Made by a program: the position numbers and the translations under genes. Shown piece after piece: positions 54,033 through 64,000 of a stretch of 64,000 nt of DNA; within the stretch, counting starts at the first letter, position 1; each line of letters starts with the position of its first letter. Source of the DNA: a bacterium (GTDB taxonomy: Bacteria; Acidobacteriota; Polarisedimenticolia; Polarisedimenticolales; Polarisedimenticolaceae); contig JAAELQ010000147.1 of assembly GCA_024226515.1 (NCBI GenBank), forward strand, positions 62,001 to 126,000, written 5' to 3'. The notes beneath the pieces were generated by a model that saw only the letters and a list, made by a program, of their open reading frames with translations, did not search any database and was not told the origin of the DNA.

Positions 54033-54394
54033 CGGTGCTCGGACGAATCGGACTGTGGGCGCCCGTCGCGGCCTTCGTCGCGATCGTCTACGGCCTGTCG
54101 GCCCAGCCGAGGATCGAGGGGCTCGACTTCGCGTGGGACAAGGCGCTGCACTTCGGGGCCTACGCCGTCTTCGGCGCGCTATGTATGAGAGCCTGTCACG
54201 GCGGTTTCCGGCCGGCCCGTGCGGCCGCCACCGCCGCCGCGCTGGCGATTGCGCTGGGCTACGGGGCGCTCGACGAGTGGCACCAGTCGATGGTGCCTGG
54301 GCGGGACCCGAGCTTTCTGGACTGGATCGCGGATGCGCTCGGCGCAGGAACGTCCGCCGTGCTGCACTCGCTCGTCTTCCGACGCAGCGAGTAG
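54029..54394 (+). CDS. VanZ-like membrane protein
   Basis: 121 aa. SAQPRIEGLDFAWDKALHFGAYAVFGALCMRA and ALDEWHQSMVPGRDPSFLDWIADALGAG match the VanZ-like fold, with three to four membrane segments. VanZ-like proteins are of unknown function except for teicoplanin resistance in enterococci; no resistance claim is made. It starts with TTG overlapping the previous stop. Confidence 0.8.
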   Translation: MTVLGRIGLWAPVAAFVAIVYGLSAQPRIEGLDFAWDKALHFGAYAVFGALCMRACHGGFRPARAAATAAALAIALGYGALDEWHQSMVPGRDPSFLDWIADALGAGTSAVLHSLVFRRSE

Positions 54395-54422
54395 AATCTG
54401 AACCAACCACCGAGGAACCGAG

Positions 54423-55475
54423 ATGAGCAAGAGATACGCGATTCTGCCGGGAGACGGAATCGGAGTCGACGTCACGCGCGAGGCGATCAAGGTGTTGCAG
54501 GCCGCCGTCGAGACGACGGGCACTCGGGTCGAGCTGCAACACTACCCGCACGGCGCCGACCACTATCTGGCAACCGGCGAGACGATGTCGGACGCGACGA
54601 CGGAAGAGCTCAAGACGTTCGACGCGGTGTACATGGGCGCGCTCGGCGACCCGCGAGTCCCGGACATGGCGCACGCCCGCGACATCCTCCTCGGCACGCG
54701 CTTCAAGCTGGACCTGTTCATCAACCTGCGTCCGGTGCGTTGCTTCGCCGACCGGCTCTGCCCGTTGAAGGAGTTCGGCGCCAAGGACATCGACTTCGTC
54801 GTCTTTCGCGAGAACACCGAGGGGCTGTACGTCGGCATCGGCGGCAACTTCAAGAAAGGGACCCCGGACGAGATCGCGGTCCAGGAACAGATCAACACGC
54901 GCAAGGGCGTCGAGCGCATCGTCCGCGCCGCGTTCGACTACGCGCGGCAGCACGGGCGGCACCGCGTCACGATGTCCGACAAGTCGAACGCGCTGCGCTT
55001 CGGGCACGACCTGTGGCTGCGCGTGTTTCACGAGGTCGCCGAGGAGTACTCGGACGTCGAGAGCCGGCACCTGTACGTCGACGCGCTGTGCATGGAGCTC
55101 GTCCGCGATCCGTCGCAGTTCGACGTCATCGTGACCTGCAACCTGTTCGGCGACATCATCACGGATCTCGGCGCGCAGCTGCAGGGCGGCATGGGCGTGG
55201 CGGCGTCCGGCAACATCCGGCCGGGGTCGACGTCGATGTTCGAGCCGGTCCACGGGTCGGCGCCGCCGCTGGCGGGTAAGGACAAGGCGAACCCGTTCGC
55301 CGCGATCCTGACGGCGGCCATGATGCTGGAGCACACCGGACTACCCGAGCCTGCCGCGCGAATCGAGGGTGCGGTACTCGAATCGCTCGAGGCCAACGAA
55401 TGCACCGAGGAACTGGGCGGTGCCCTCGGGACCGCCGCCACCGGCGACGCCGTCGTCCGGCGCCTGGGAGGCTGA
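54423..55475 (+). CDS. Isocitrate/isopropylmalate dehydrogenase family enzyme
   Basis: 350 aa. NAD(P)-dependent beta-decarboxylating dehydrogenase: LPGDGIGVDVTREAIK, LRPVRCFADRLCPLKEF, VVFRENTEGLYVG, and the metal-binding NLFGDIITDLGAQLQGG plus FEPVHGSAP. RENTEG is seen in isocitrate and tartrate-type members, while LeuB usually has RELTGG. LeuB is the commonest annotation for this gene type, but no leuA/C/D neighbours support it. Substrate is open: isopropylmalate, tartrate-type or homoisocitrate. Confidence 0.82.
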   Translation: MSKRYAILPGDGIGVDVTREAIKVLQAAVETTGTRVELQHYPHGADHYLATGETMSDATTEELKTFDAVYMGALGDPRVPDMAHARDILLGTRFKLDLFINLRPVRCFADRLCPLKEFGAKDIDFVVFRENTEGLYVGIGGNFKKGTPDEIAVQEQINTRKGVERIVRAAFDYARQHGRHRVTMSDKSNALRFGHDLWLRVFHEVAEEYSDVESRHLYVDALCMELVRDPSQFDVIVTCNLFGDIITDLGAQLQGGMGVAASGNIRPGSTSMFEPVHGSAPPLAGKDKANPFAAILTAAMMLEHTGLPEPAARIEGAVLESLEANECTEELGGALGTAATGDAVVRRLGG

Positions 55476-55480
55476 GCGTC

Positions 55481-56272
55481 ATGAGTGAGAACGCCCGCGT
55501 GCACTACACGGCCGAGGGGGGCATCGCGCGGATCGAGCTCGACGATCCGCCGGCCAACACCTACAGCTACGAGATGATGCGCCAGCTCGACGACGCCGTC
55601 CTGCGCGCGCGGTTCGATACGGACGTGCACGTGATCGTGCTGACCGGGCGCGGCGACAAGTTCTTCTGCGCCGGCGCAGACATCAACATGCTGCGCGGAG
55701 CCGACCCGACGTTCAAGTACTACTTCTGCCTGCACGCCAACGAGACGCTGAGTCGCCTCGAGCAGACGCCGAAGCTGGTCGTCGCGGCGCTGAACGGGCA
55801 CACGGTCGGCGGTGGACTCGAGGTCGCGCTCGCGGCGGACCTGCGCGTCGCGCGCGCGGGCCGCGCCAAGTTCGGCGTGCCCGAGGTGCAGCTCGGCGTG
55901 CTGCCGGGAACCGGGGGCACGCAACGCCTGGCCCGCATGCTGGGCAAGGCGTGCGCGATCGAGCTGATGGCGCAGGGCGGTACGTTCGACCTCGACGCCG
56001 CCGTCGAGCTGGGACTGGTGCAGCACGTGTTCTCGGGCGACGATTTCGTGGGCGAAGTGATGGACTACGCTCGGCAGTTCGTGCCGCCGGGTAAGGCCTC
56101 CAAGGCCGTCGGGCTGATCAAGCGTGCGGTGCAATCCGGCGCCGAGGTCGGATTCCACGAGGGGCTCGCGCTCGAGCGCGAGCTGCAGCAGCAGCTGTTC
56201 CAGAGCGAGGACGCGGCCGAGGGGCTGGCGGCGTATCTCGAGAAGCGCGAGCCGCGGTTCCGCGGAAGGTGA
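55481..56272 (+). CDS. Enoyl-CoA hydratase/isomerase family protein
   Basis: 263 aa crotonase-fold enzyme. The oxyanion-hole text FFCAGADINML and NGHTVGGGLEVALAADLRVA, and a Glu in GVPEVQLGVLPGTGGTQRL, are complete. It could hydrate enoyl-CoA in beta-oxidation or a related acyl-CoA. The ATG lies 5 bp after the dehydrogenase stop. The pair may belong to one catabolic route; identity of substrate is not fixed by sequence. Confidence 0.85.
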   Translation: MSENARVHYTAEGGIARIELDDPPANTYSYEMMRQLDDAVLRARFDTDVHVIVLTGRGDKFFCAGADINMLRGADPTFKYYFCLHANETLSRLEQTPKLVVAALNGHTVGGGLEVALAADLRVARAGRAKFGVPEVQLGVLPGTGGTQRLARMLGKACAIELMAQGGTFDLDAAVELGLVQHVFSGDDFVGEVMDYARQFVPPGKASKAVGLIKRAVQSGAEVGFHEGLALERELQQQLFQSEDAAEGLAAYLEKREPRFRGR

Positions 56273-56284
56273 GTCGGTGACTCG

Positions 56285-57241
56285 ATGAAGGAACGCGGCT
56301 CGGGCCCGGATCGATCGAAGCTGCGCACCGTTCCCCTCGCGCGTCGAGAGAATCGCGTGCAGCTGAGCGACTTCGGCACGCCGCCCGAGCCGGGCGCGTC
56401 GCTCGAGCAGTTCCTGGACGGACTCGGAGACGTGCTCGCCGTGCGGGCGTTGCGCGGGTTGGCGCGCGATACCGTTGCGGCGCGGCGCGCCGAGTGTCCG
56501 GTCCTCTGGGCGCTCGGCGGCCACGTGATCAAGGTCGGGCTGGCGCCCACGCTGATCCGCATGCTCGAGCGCGGCCTCCTCACCGGCCTGGCGATGAACG
56601 GCGCGACGGCGATCCACGACTGGGAAATCGCGGCGATCGGGGCAACCTCCGAGGACGTCGCGGGCGGGCTGGCTCGCGGTGAGTTCGGCATGGCCGACGA
56701 GACCGGACGCGAGCTGAATGCGGCTGCGCGCGAGGCGCGCGAGTCGGGACGCGGCCTGGGCGAGGTGCTCGGGCAACGCATCGTCGAGTCGGGTCAGGAG
56801 CACGCGGAGCACAGCCTGCTGGCCACGGCGTGGCGCCTCGGTCGCCCCGCCACGGTGCACGTCGCGCTGGGCAGCGACGTCGTGCACCAGCACCCTTCGG
56901 CCGACGGCGCCGACATCGGCGCCGCGAGCTACGCAGACTTCCTGCGACTGACCGACGAGGTGTCGCGACTGGCGGGGGGCGTGTGGCTCAACTGCGGTTC
57001 TTCCGTGCAGCTCCCGGAGGTGTTCCTGAAGGCGCTCGCCGTCGCGCGCAATCTCGACCCCGACCTGGGCGAGTTCACCACGGCCAACCTCGACATGCTG
57101 CGGCACTACCGACCGCAGGAGAACGTCCTGCGCCGGCCGCACGTATCCGGAGGACGTTCTTACGAACTCATCGGACACCACGAGATCAACGTGCCGCTGC
57201 TCGCAGCGGCGATCGAGATCGAGTGGGACCGGACCGGCTGA
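56285..57241 (+). CDS. Conserved protein of unknown function, next to LPS gene
   Basis: 318 aa. I recognise the pattern from several bacterial phyla but know no tested function. It contains VLWALGGHVIKVGLAPTLIR, AMNGATAIHDWEIA, GEFGMADETGRELNA, HVALGSDVVHQHPSADGA and WLNCGSSVQLPEVFLKAL, so it is clearly a real, constrained enzyme-like fold (Rossmann-like, with deoxyhypusine-synthase-like features). It sits 12 bp after the hydratase and just before waaF. In other genomes similar genes lie by heptose or LPS genes (recollection, unverified). Confidence 0.75.
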   Translation: MKERGSGPDRSKLRTVPLARRENRVQLSDFGTPPEPGASLEQFLDGLGDVLAVRALRGLARDTVAARRAECPVLWALGGHVIKVGLAPTLIRMLERGLLTGLAMNGATAIHDWEIAAIGATSEDVAGGLARGEFGMADETGRELNAAAREARESGRGLGEVLGQRIVESGQEHAEHSLLATAWRLGRPATVHVALGSDVVHQHPSADGADIGAASYADFLRLTDEVSRLAGGVWLNCGSSVQLPEVFLKALAVARNLDPDLGEFTTANLDMLRHYRPQENVLRRPHVSGGRSYELIGHHEINVPLLAAAIEIEWDRTG

Positions 57242-57254
57242 CCCGGAACCTGTC

Positions 57255-58313
57255 GTGCGGGTACTCGTCGTTCAGACCGCGTTCCTCGGTGACCTGGTCC
57301 TGACGACCCCGCTGTTGCGCGAGATCGTGCGCGCCCGGCCGGAGGCCCGCGTCACGGTCGTCACGACCACGATCGGACGCGACGTGTTCCGCGGACTGCC
57401 GTACGTGGCCGAGGTGCGTGCGCTCGACAAGCGTCCTGGGCTGCGCGGCTGGCGCGACGCGTTGACGCTCGCCGGCGAGCTGAAGCGAGACGGGTTCGAC
57501 TGGGCCGTCGCCGCGCAGCGTTCGCATCGCAGCGCGTTGCTCGTGCGCAAGAGCGCCGCGCGCCGCGTCGGGTTCGCGGGCGCGCCGGGTCGCTGGGCCT
57601 ACGATCTACGCGTCGTGCGGCGCGGCGAGCGGCACGCGGTGCGACGTTACCTCGAGCTGAGCCGTCCGCTGGGCGGACGACCCGAGATCGCGGACCCGCG
57701 CCCCGAGATGCGACCCGACGCGTCGGCGCGCGATCGCGTGCAGGAGCATCTGCAGGCGCTGGGCGGCGAGCCGTACGTCTGCGTCGCCCCGGGCTCGGTG
57801 TGGGGGACCAAACGCTGGCTGCCGGAGGGGTTCGGCGAGGTCGCTCGGGCACTCGGCCGTGAGGGCGCGCGCGTCGTGCTCGTCGGCTCGGCGGCCGAGC
57901 GCGAGCTGTGCCGCGACGTGGCCCGCGCGGCGGGGTCGTCCGTCCTGGATCTGGCGGGCCGCACGTCGGTCGCCGAGTTGGCGGCGTTGCTCGAGTGTGC
58001 GCGACTGCTCGTGGGCAACGACAGCGGGCCCGCGCACGTGGCCTCGGCGGTGGGAACGCCGGTCGTCACGCTGTTCGGCCCGACGACGCCCGCCATGGGC
58101 TACACGCCGCACGGCGCGCTGAACCGCGTGGTCGAGCACGAGGGGCTCGAGTGCCGGCCGTGCCACCGGCACGGGCCGCAGCGCTGCCCGCTGGGCCACT
58201 TTCGCTGCATGCGCGAGATCCCGGCGATCCGGGTGCTGGCGACGGTGCGCGCCGCGCTCGACGCGCGCGGCGCCGACGTTCAGCCGCCCGGGGTCGAGCG
58301 GCGTCCCGGGTAG
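57255..58313 (+). CDS. waaF: ADP-heptose:LPS heptosyltransferase (GT9)
   Basis: 352 aa. It adds L-glycero-D-manno-heptose to the LPS core. GT9 features: LVVQTAFLGDLVLTTPLLREI, VAPGSVWGTKRWLPEGF, LVGNDSGPAHVASAVGTPVVTLFGPT. Subtype WaaF versus WaaC is by resemblance. GTG start at 57255. Its last 34 bp overlap the 3' end of the aminotransferase gene on the other strand. Confidence 0.9.
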   Translation: MRVLVVQTAFLGDLVLTTPLLREIVRARPEARVTVVTTTIGRDVFRGLPYVAEVRALDKRPGLRGWRDALTLAGELKRDGFDWAVAAQRSHRSALLVRKSAARRVGFAGAPGRWAYDLRVVRRGERHAVRRYLELSRPLGGRPEIADPRPEMRPDASARDRVQEHLQALGGEPYVCVAPGSVWGTKRWLPEGFGEVARALGREGARVVLVGSAAERELCRDVARAAGSSVLDLAGRTSVAELAALLECARLLVGNDSGPAHVASAVGTPVVTLFGPTTPAMGYTPHGALNRVVEHEGLECRPCHRHGPQRCPLGHFRCMREIPAIRVLATVRAALDARGADVQPPGVERRPG

Positions 58314-59500
58314 GCCTCGAGCGCCGCGGCGATCACGCGCATCGAGCGCGTCAACTCGTCGCGGTTGAGCACGTAGGCGATGCGCACCTCGTTCAGGCCC
58401 AGGCCCGGCGTGGCGTAGAAGCCGTCGCCCGGCGCGACCATCACGGTCTCGCCGTCGAGGTCGAATTCGCGCAGCAAGAACTCGGCGAAGCGATTGGAAT
58501 CGTCGACCGGCAGCCGCGTGCAGACATAGAACGCGCCCTCGGGCTTGCGCACGAACACGCCGGGCATCTCGTCCAGGCCGGCCAGCACGACGTTGCGTCG
58601 CTGCTCGTACTCGGCGATCACCCCGTCCATGTAGGACTGCGGTACGTCGTTGAGCGCGGAGCCGATGTACTGGCCCAGCGTCGGCGGGCACAGGCGCGCC
58701 TGACCGAAGCGCAGCACGGCATCCAGAACCTCGCGGTTGCGCGTGACGATCCAGCCGATACGCGCGCCGCACAACGAGACGCGCTTGGACAGGCTGTCCG
58801 TCACGATGACCTGTTGCTCCATGCCCTCGAGCGTCATCGCCGATCGATGGCGCAGCCCGTCGTAGGTGAACTCGCGGTACACCTCGTCGGCGACGAGGAA
58901 CAGCCCGTGCTTGCGGCACAGGTCCGCGACCAGCTCCAGCTCGGCGTCGGTGTACACCGTGCCGGTGGGGTTGTTCGGCGAGCAGAGCATGATCGCGCGC
59001 GTGCGGGAGGAGATCTTGGCCTCGATCGCCTCGCGCGAGGGCAGGTGATAGCCGTCCTCGGAGAGCGTCGTCACCGGCACCGTCTCCACCCCGACCAGCC
59101 CCGCGAACCCGCTGTAGTTGGTGTAGAACGGCTCGAAGACGATCACCTCGTCGCCGGGGTCGGCAACGGCGGCGACGACGAAGAGCAGCGCCTCGCTGCC
59201 TCCCGTCGTGACGAAGATCTCCTCGGTGGACAGCTCGATGTCCCAGCCCGCGTGGTACGTGCGCAGCGCCTCCAGAAACTCGGGTAGCCCCTCGGACGGT
59301 CCGTAGGCCACGTTGGCCTCGTCGAACGACTTCAGCCGATCGAGGATCTCGCGCGGCGCCGGGATGTCCGGCTGCCCGATATTCAGTCCGTACACGTGCT
59401 TGCCGGCGCTGCGGGCGGCGACGGCCAGCGGGGCGAGACGTCGGATGGGCGAGGCGGGCATTCCCTTGGCCCGGGCGGACAGATCGATCGTGCGTGTCAT
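58280..59500 (-). CDS. PLP-dependent class I aminotransferase
   Basis: 406 aa. The PLP lysine is in SLSKRVSLCGARIGW, with LNIGQPDIPAP, the NPTG motif (CSPNNPTGTVY) and DEVYREFTY. Likely aspartate or aromatic amino acid/alanine aminotransferase; specificity unknown. The ATG at 59500 has GGAG five bases upstream. It is divergent from accC across 110 bp, and overlaps waaF at its 3' end. Confidence 0.88.
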   Translation of the reverse strand: MTRTIDLSARAKGMPASPIRRLAPLAVAARSAGKHVYGLNIGQPDIPAPREILDRLKSFDEANVAYGPSEGLPEFLEALRTYHAGWDIELSTEEIFVTTGGSEALLFVVAAVADPGDEVIVFEPFYTNYSGFAGLVGVETVPVTTLSEDGYHLPSREAIEAKISSRTRAIMLCSPNNPTGTVYTDAELELVADLCRKHGLFLVADEVYREFTYDGLRHRSAMTLEGMEQQVIVTDSLSKRVSLCGARIGWIVTRNREVLDAVLRFGQARLCPPTLGQYIGSALNDVPQSYMDGVIAEYEQRRNVVLAGLDEMPGVFVRKPEGAFYVCTRLPVDDSNRFAEFLLREFDLDGETVMVAPGDGFYATPGLGLNEVRIAYVLNRDELTRSMRVIAAALEAYPGRRSTPGG

Positions 59501-59533
59501 GCCGTCTCCATCCGGCGACGTGCCGGAACTGGA

Positions 59534-59539
59534 ATCATA
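59534..59539 (-). promoter_or_regulatory. Possible -10 box for the aminotransferase gene
   Basis: TATGAT on the minus strand at 59539-59534 is a good -10 box; the -35 is weak. The start site would be about 25 bp upstream of the ATG. Confidence 0.4.
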
Positions 59540-59557
59540 ACGCAGTCCGGTGCGGGT

Positions 59558-59586
59558 TTGCCCCGACGCCAAGACCCCGATAGACT
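59558..59586 (+). promoter_or_regulatory. Promoter of the acyl-CoA carboxylase operon
   Basis: TTGCCC (59558-59563), 17 bp, TAGACT (59581-59586). The start site near 59593 is 17 nt before the GTG of the biotin carboxylase gene, with GAGGAGGAG between. Confidence 0.55.
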
Positions 59587-59609
59587 CCGCATTCCGAGGA
59601 GGAGCCTTC

Positions 59610-60965
59610 GTGTTTCGCAGCGTGCTCATTGCCAACCGCGGCGAGATCGCCGCGCGTGTCGTTCGTGCGTGCAGAGCGCTGGGAGTGCGCAGCGTCGTCG
59701 CCTGCTCGGAGGTCGATCGCGAGGCACCGTGGGTCGAGGAGGCCGACGACAGCGTGTGCATCGGCCCCGCGCGAGCCGATGCGTCGTACCTCGACGCCGG
59801 CGCGGTGCTGCAGGCCGCCGAGCAGAGCGAATGCCAGGCGATCCACCCGGGCTACGGGTTCCTCTCCGAGAACGCGTCCTTCGCCGCGCGTTGCGAGCAG
59901 CAGGGCATCACCTTCATCGGACCCCCGGCCTCCGTGATCCGGCTGATGGGCGACAAGTCGCGGGCCAAGGAGACGCTGGCCGGAGTGGGCCTCGAGACGA
60001 TTCCCGGGTCCGACGGTGCGCTCGACGGCCCGGACTCCGCGCGCCGCGTGGCGGCCGAGATCGGCTACCCCGTCTTGCTCAAGGCGTCGTCCGGCGGCGG
60101 CGGGAAGGGGATGCGGGTCTGCGCCGACGAGGCCGAGCTGCTTCGCGGATACCGCGAGGCGGCACTCGAGGCGGAGAAGGCGTTCGGCGACCCCTCGCTG
60201 TATCTCGAGAAACTGATCCAGGGCGGTCGACACATCGAGTTCCAGATCCTGTGCGACGCGCAGGGCAACGCGTTGCATCTCGGCGAGCGCGAGTGCTCGG
60301 TGCAACGCAAGCACCAGAAGCTGATCGAGGAGTCTCCGTCGCCCGTGGTCGATGCCACGTTGCGTTCCGAACTGGGCAATCGCGTGGCCCGCGCGGTCGG
60401 CGAGCTGGGCTATCGCAACGCCGGCACGGTCGAGTTCCTGCGCGATCGCGACGCGCGGATGTACTTCATGGAGATGAACACGCGGCTGCAGGTCGAGCAC
60501 CCGGTGACCGAGATGGTCACGGGAGTCGATCTCGTCGCGCAGCAGCTGCGCATCGCCGCGAACCGGCCGCTCGACCTCGGCGCCGTCGAGCTCGAAGGCC
60601 ATGCGATCGAGATGCGGATCAACGCCGAGGACCCCGACGCCGGCTTCCGGCCCGATCCGGGCGAGATCGTCTCGTTCGCGCCGCCCGTCGTGAAGCGCAG
60701 CGGAGTCCGCGTGCGCTGGGATTCGGCGATCCGGGCGGGCTATCGGATCCCGCCGCACTACGATTCGATGATCGGCAAGCTGATCGTCCACGCCGGCGAC
60801 CGCGACGCGGCGATCGACGGAGCGCTCGAGGCGCTGGAGTCGATCGAGATCGTGGGCGTGCGCACGACGGTGGACCTGCATCGCAGGCTGCTGGCCGATC
60901 CGACGTTCCGCGGTGGTGACTATGACGTCGACTGGCTCGCCACGAGCGGGCTCGTCGGGGTCTGA
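59610..60965 (+). CDS. accC: Biotin carboxylase subunit of acyl-CoA carboxylase
   Basis: 451 aa ATP-grasp enzyme that carboxylates biotin on the carrier protein. Motifs: NRGEIAARVVRACRALG, IHPGYGFLSENA, KASSGGGGKGMRV, MEMNTRLQVEHPVTE. No biotinyl domain is fused; the carrier is a separate gene at 62701. GTG start with a strong ribosome site. The symbol may not mean the acetyl-CoA enzyme; the carboxyltransferase next to it is of the glutaconyl-CoA decarboxylase type. Confidence 0.92.
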   Translation: MFRSVLIANRGEIAARVVRACRALGVRSVVACSEVDREAPWVEEADDSVCIGPARADASYLDAGAVLQAAEQSECQAIHPGYGFLSENASFAARCEQQGITFIGPPASVIRLMGDKSRAKETLAGVGLETIPGSDGALDGPDSARRVAAEIGYPVLLKASSGGGGKGMRVCADEAELLRGYREAALEAEKAFGDPSLYLEKLIQGGRHIEFQILCDAQGNALHLGERECSVQRKHQKLIEESPSPVVDATLRSELGNRVARAVGELGYRNAGTVEFLRDRDARMYFMEMNTRLQVEHPVTEMVTGVDLVAQQLRIAANRPLDLGAVELEGHAIEMRINAEDPDAGFRPDPGEIVSFAPPVVKRSGVRVRWDSAIRAGYRIPPHYDSMIGKLIVHAGDRDAAIDGALEALESIEIVGVRTTVDLHRRLLADPTFRGGDYDVDWLATSGLVGV

Positions 60966-60974
60966 CGGGGGAGC

Positions 60975-62699
<1,725 letters not shown>

Positions 62700-62700
62700 C

Positions 62701-63282
62701 GTGGCGCGCTCCAGACTGATCGCGAGGACCGAGACCGACGCCGACGGCAAGCTGTGCGTGCTCTCTCCGGCCGTGGGCTGGTGGAGCGATCCGCCCGCGG
62801 GCGGATCGCTGGTGGGCGGCGGAAGCCGCATCGGCGAGCTGCTCCAGCTCACGCAACGCCACGAGTTGCTGTTGCCCGAGGGTGTTGCGGGGCGCGTGGC
62901 GGACGGGCTTCCCGCGCACAGCCGCTCGGCGGTCGAGTACGGCCAGACGCTGTTCCGCCTCGCTCCGGTCGACGCGGCGGAGGGCGAAGCGGCGGCCGCG
63001 CCGGGGCACGGGCAGCTGGACCTCCCGTCGGGCACCTACGCGGTGGTCGCGCCGACCGACGGTGTGTTCTATCGCCGCTCCGCGCCGGATCAGGAGCCGT
63101 TCGTCGACGTCGGAGACGAGGTCGCCGAGGGGCAGCCGATCGGGCTGATCGAGGTGATGAAGACGTTCAACCAGATCGCGTACGGCGGAATGGGGCTGCC
63201 GCAGCGCGCGCGCGTGCTCGAGGTTCGCTGCGCCGACGGGACCGAGGTCTCCGCCGGCGATCTGCTGCTCATCGTGAAGTGA
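62701..63282 (+). CDS. Biotin carboxyl carrier-like protein
   Basis: 193 aa. The C-terminal biotinyl domain carries the acceptor Lys154 in LIEVMKTFNQI, inside VVAPTDGVFYRR...VEGDEV-like barrel text. The N-terminal region (LLLPEGVAGRVADGLPAHS) looks like a second, degenerate barrel half without a lysine motif. It is 1 bp after the carboxyltransferase and starts at GTG 62701. Serves the complex formed with the two genes upstream. Convergent with the E1 beta gene. Confidence 0.85.
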   Translation: MARSRLIARTETDADGKLCVLSPAVGWWSDPPAGGSLVGGGSRIGELLQLTQRHELLLPEGVAGRVADGLPAHSRSAVEYGQTLFRLAPVDAAEGEAAAAPGHGQLDLPSGTYAVVAPTDGVFYRRSAPDQEPFVDVGDEVAEGQPIGLIEVMKTFNQIAYGGMGLPQRARVLEVRCADGTEVSAGDLLLIVK

Positions 63283-63330
63283 GCCCCACTTGCTGCGCCG
63301 CCCGGAGACGATCCACGCAGCGCGTCGACG

Positions 63331-64000
63331 CTACCAGTTGACGAGGTCGAGGACGGCGCGTTTGATGTCGTCCACCTGGGGCAGGATGAAGTCCTCGAGC
63401 TCGGGCGCGTAGCCCACGAACGTGTCCGTGGCTGCGAGCCGCCGCACCGGGCCGTCGAGCTCGGTGTACAGCTCCTCGGAGATGCGCGCCGCGAGCTCGG
63501 CGCCGTAGCCCCAGGACAGCGAGTCCTCGTGCAGCACGAGCACCTTGCTGGTCTTGCGCACGGAGGCGTTGATCGTGTCCCAGTCGACGGGCGACAGCGT
63601 GCGCAGGTCGATCAGCTCGACCGAGACGCCCTCCTGCTCCAGTGCGCGGCAAGCCTGGACCGCTCGGTGCACCGTCGCGCCGTACGTCACGACGGTCACG
63701 TCGTCCCCCGGGCGGACGATCGAGGCGCGGCCGAGCGGGATCATGAACTCCGGTCCCGGATACGCGCCCTTGTTGTACGTCTGGCGGTAGAGGTGCTTGT
63801 GCTCCATGAAGATCACCGGATCGTCCCCGCGGATCGCGGTGCGCAGCAGGCCGTTGGCCTCCAACGCCGTCGACGGGCAGACGACGCGCAGGCCGGGGTT
63901 CGCGGTGAACAGCGAGGCTCCGGACTGGCTGTGGTAGATCGCACCGCCGCGGATGTAGCCGCCGTAGGTCACGCGCACGACGACGGGGGAGGTGAACGTG
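63331..64000 (-). CDS. 2-oxoacid dehydrogenase E1 beta subunit, C-terminal part
   Basis: At least 223 codons are in the window; the start lies beyond 64000. Visible: [54 protein letters not shown], then the transketolase C-domain ([49 protein letters not shown]). It is the beta subunit of a pyruvate or branched-chain 2-oxoacid dehydrogenase E1. The E1 alpha partner, if it exists, lies outside. The stop is 48 bp after the carrier gene's stop. Confidence 0.9.
   Translation of the reverse strand, partial: TFTSPVVVRVTYGGYIRGGAIYHSQSGASLFTANPGLRVVCPSTALEANGLLRTAIRGDDPVIFMEHKHLYRQTYNKGAYPGPEFMIPLGRASIVRPGDDVTVVTYGATVHRAVQACRALEQEGVSVELIDLRTLSPVDWDTINASVRKTSKVLVLHEDSLSWGYGAELAARISEELYTELDGPVRRLAATDTFVGYAPELEDFILPQVDDIKRAVLDLVNW

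Noticed and set aside
55028..57181. Minus-strand frame of over 700 codons opposite the dehydrogenase, hydratase and unknown gene
   Set aside because: Repetitive Arg/Gln/Leu text without motif; antisense of three real genes.

Overview
The window is GC-rich, densely packed bacterial chromosome with almost no accessory DNA. I see no transposase, integrase, phage gene or CRISPR array. Several features point to a Gram-negative proteobacterium-like organism: LolB-like, heptosyltransferase, beta-barrel and lipoprotein genes; the lolB-ispE-prs-rplY-pth gene order; and zapA followed by a 6S RNA. RNase Y with YmdB, SpoVG, TlyA, a class I lysyl-tRNA synthetase, a glutaconyl-CoA-decarboxylase-type carboxyltransferase and a PmtA-like methyltransferase argue against a typical gammaproteobacterium. 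They fit a lineage of the former Deltaproteobacteria (Myxococcota, Desulfobacterota or an uncultured relative). That placement is inference.

Layout. 1-3200 (minus): start of an OPT transporter, then miaE, pdxH and ATP-dependent pckA. 3266-7040 (plus): RNase D and two envelope proteins. 7048-13747: small secreted proteins, phosphoglycolate phosphatase with a Cys-rich partner, asd, a HEAT protein, the Fe-S carrier Mrp, a beta-barrel and a lipoprotein. 13902-17370: PmtA-like methyltransferase, a MerR-like coiled-coil protein, and class I LysRS coupled to an unusual cupredoxin. 17354-31168 (minus) is one long information-processing run. In transcription order it reads tRNA-Val, thrS, rpmI, rplT, pheS, pheT, zapB-like, zapA, 6S RNA, rny, ymdB, ispA, tlyA, nadK, an MFS transporter and an XRE regulator with a clear palindromic operator. 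31451-35447 (plus): DAHP synthase, a metallo-beta-lactamase-fold enzyme, carA and a cyclase-like protein.

35449-35730, between convergent genes, holds two inverted 102-bp copies of a structured repeat whose main hairpin shows compensatory base-pair changes. 35786-38468 (minus): radA and dnaB. 38593-43283 (plus): a membrane phosphodiesterase, an EnvC-like factor and a CtpA-like protein that has lost its catalytic residues. 43408-54394 (plus): TPR protein, LolB-like lipoprotein, ispE, spoVG, tRNA-Gln, prs, rplY, pth, membrane pyrophosphatase, rpsF-rpsR-rplI and three small membrane proteins. 54423-58313: a beta-decarboxylating dehydrogenase, an enoyl-CoA hydratase, a conserved unknown and a heptosyltransferase. 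58280-64000: an aminotransferase (minus), a three-gene biotin-dependent acyl-CoA carboxylase (plus) and the C-terminal part of a 2-oxoacid dehydrogenase E1 beta (minus).

Many genes are translationally coupled through ATGA, GTGA, TTGA or TGATG overlaps, and TTG starts are common. Most promoters I could find are TTGnnn-N16/17-TAnnnT, often with TAG at the start of the -10 box. The least expected items are the structured repeat pair, the cupredoxin with Cys in place of a CuA histidine, the degenerate EnvC/CtpA pair, and an RNase Y whose HD motif reads HE.
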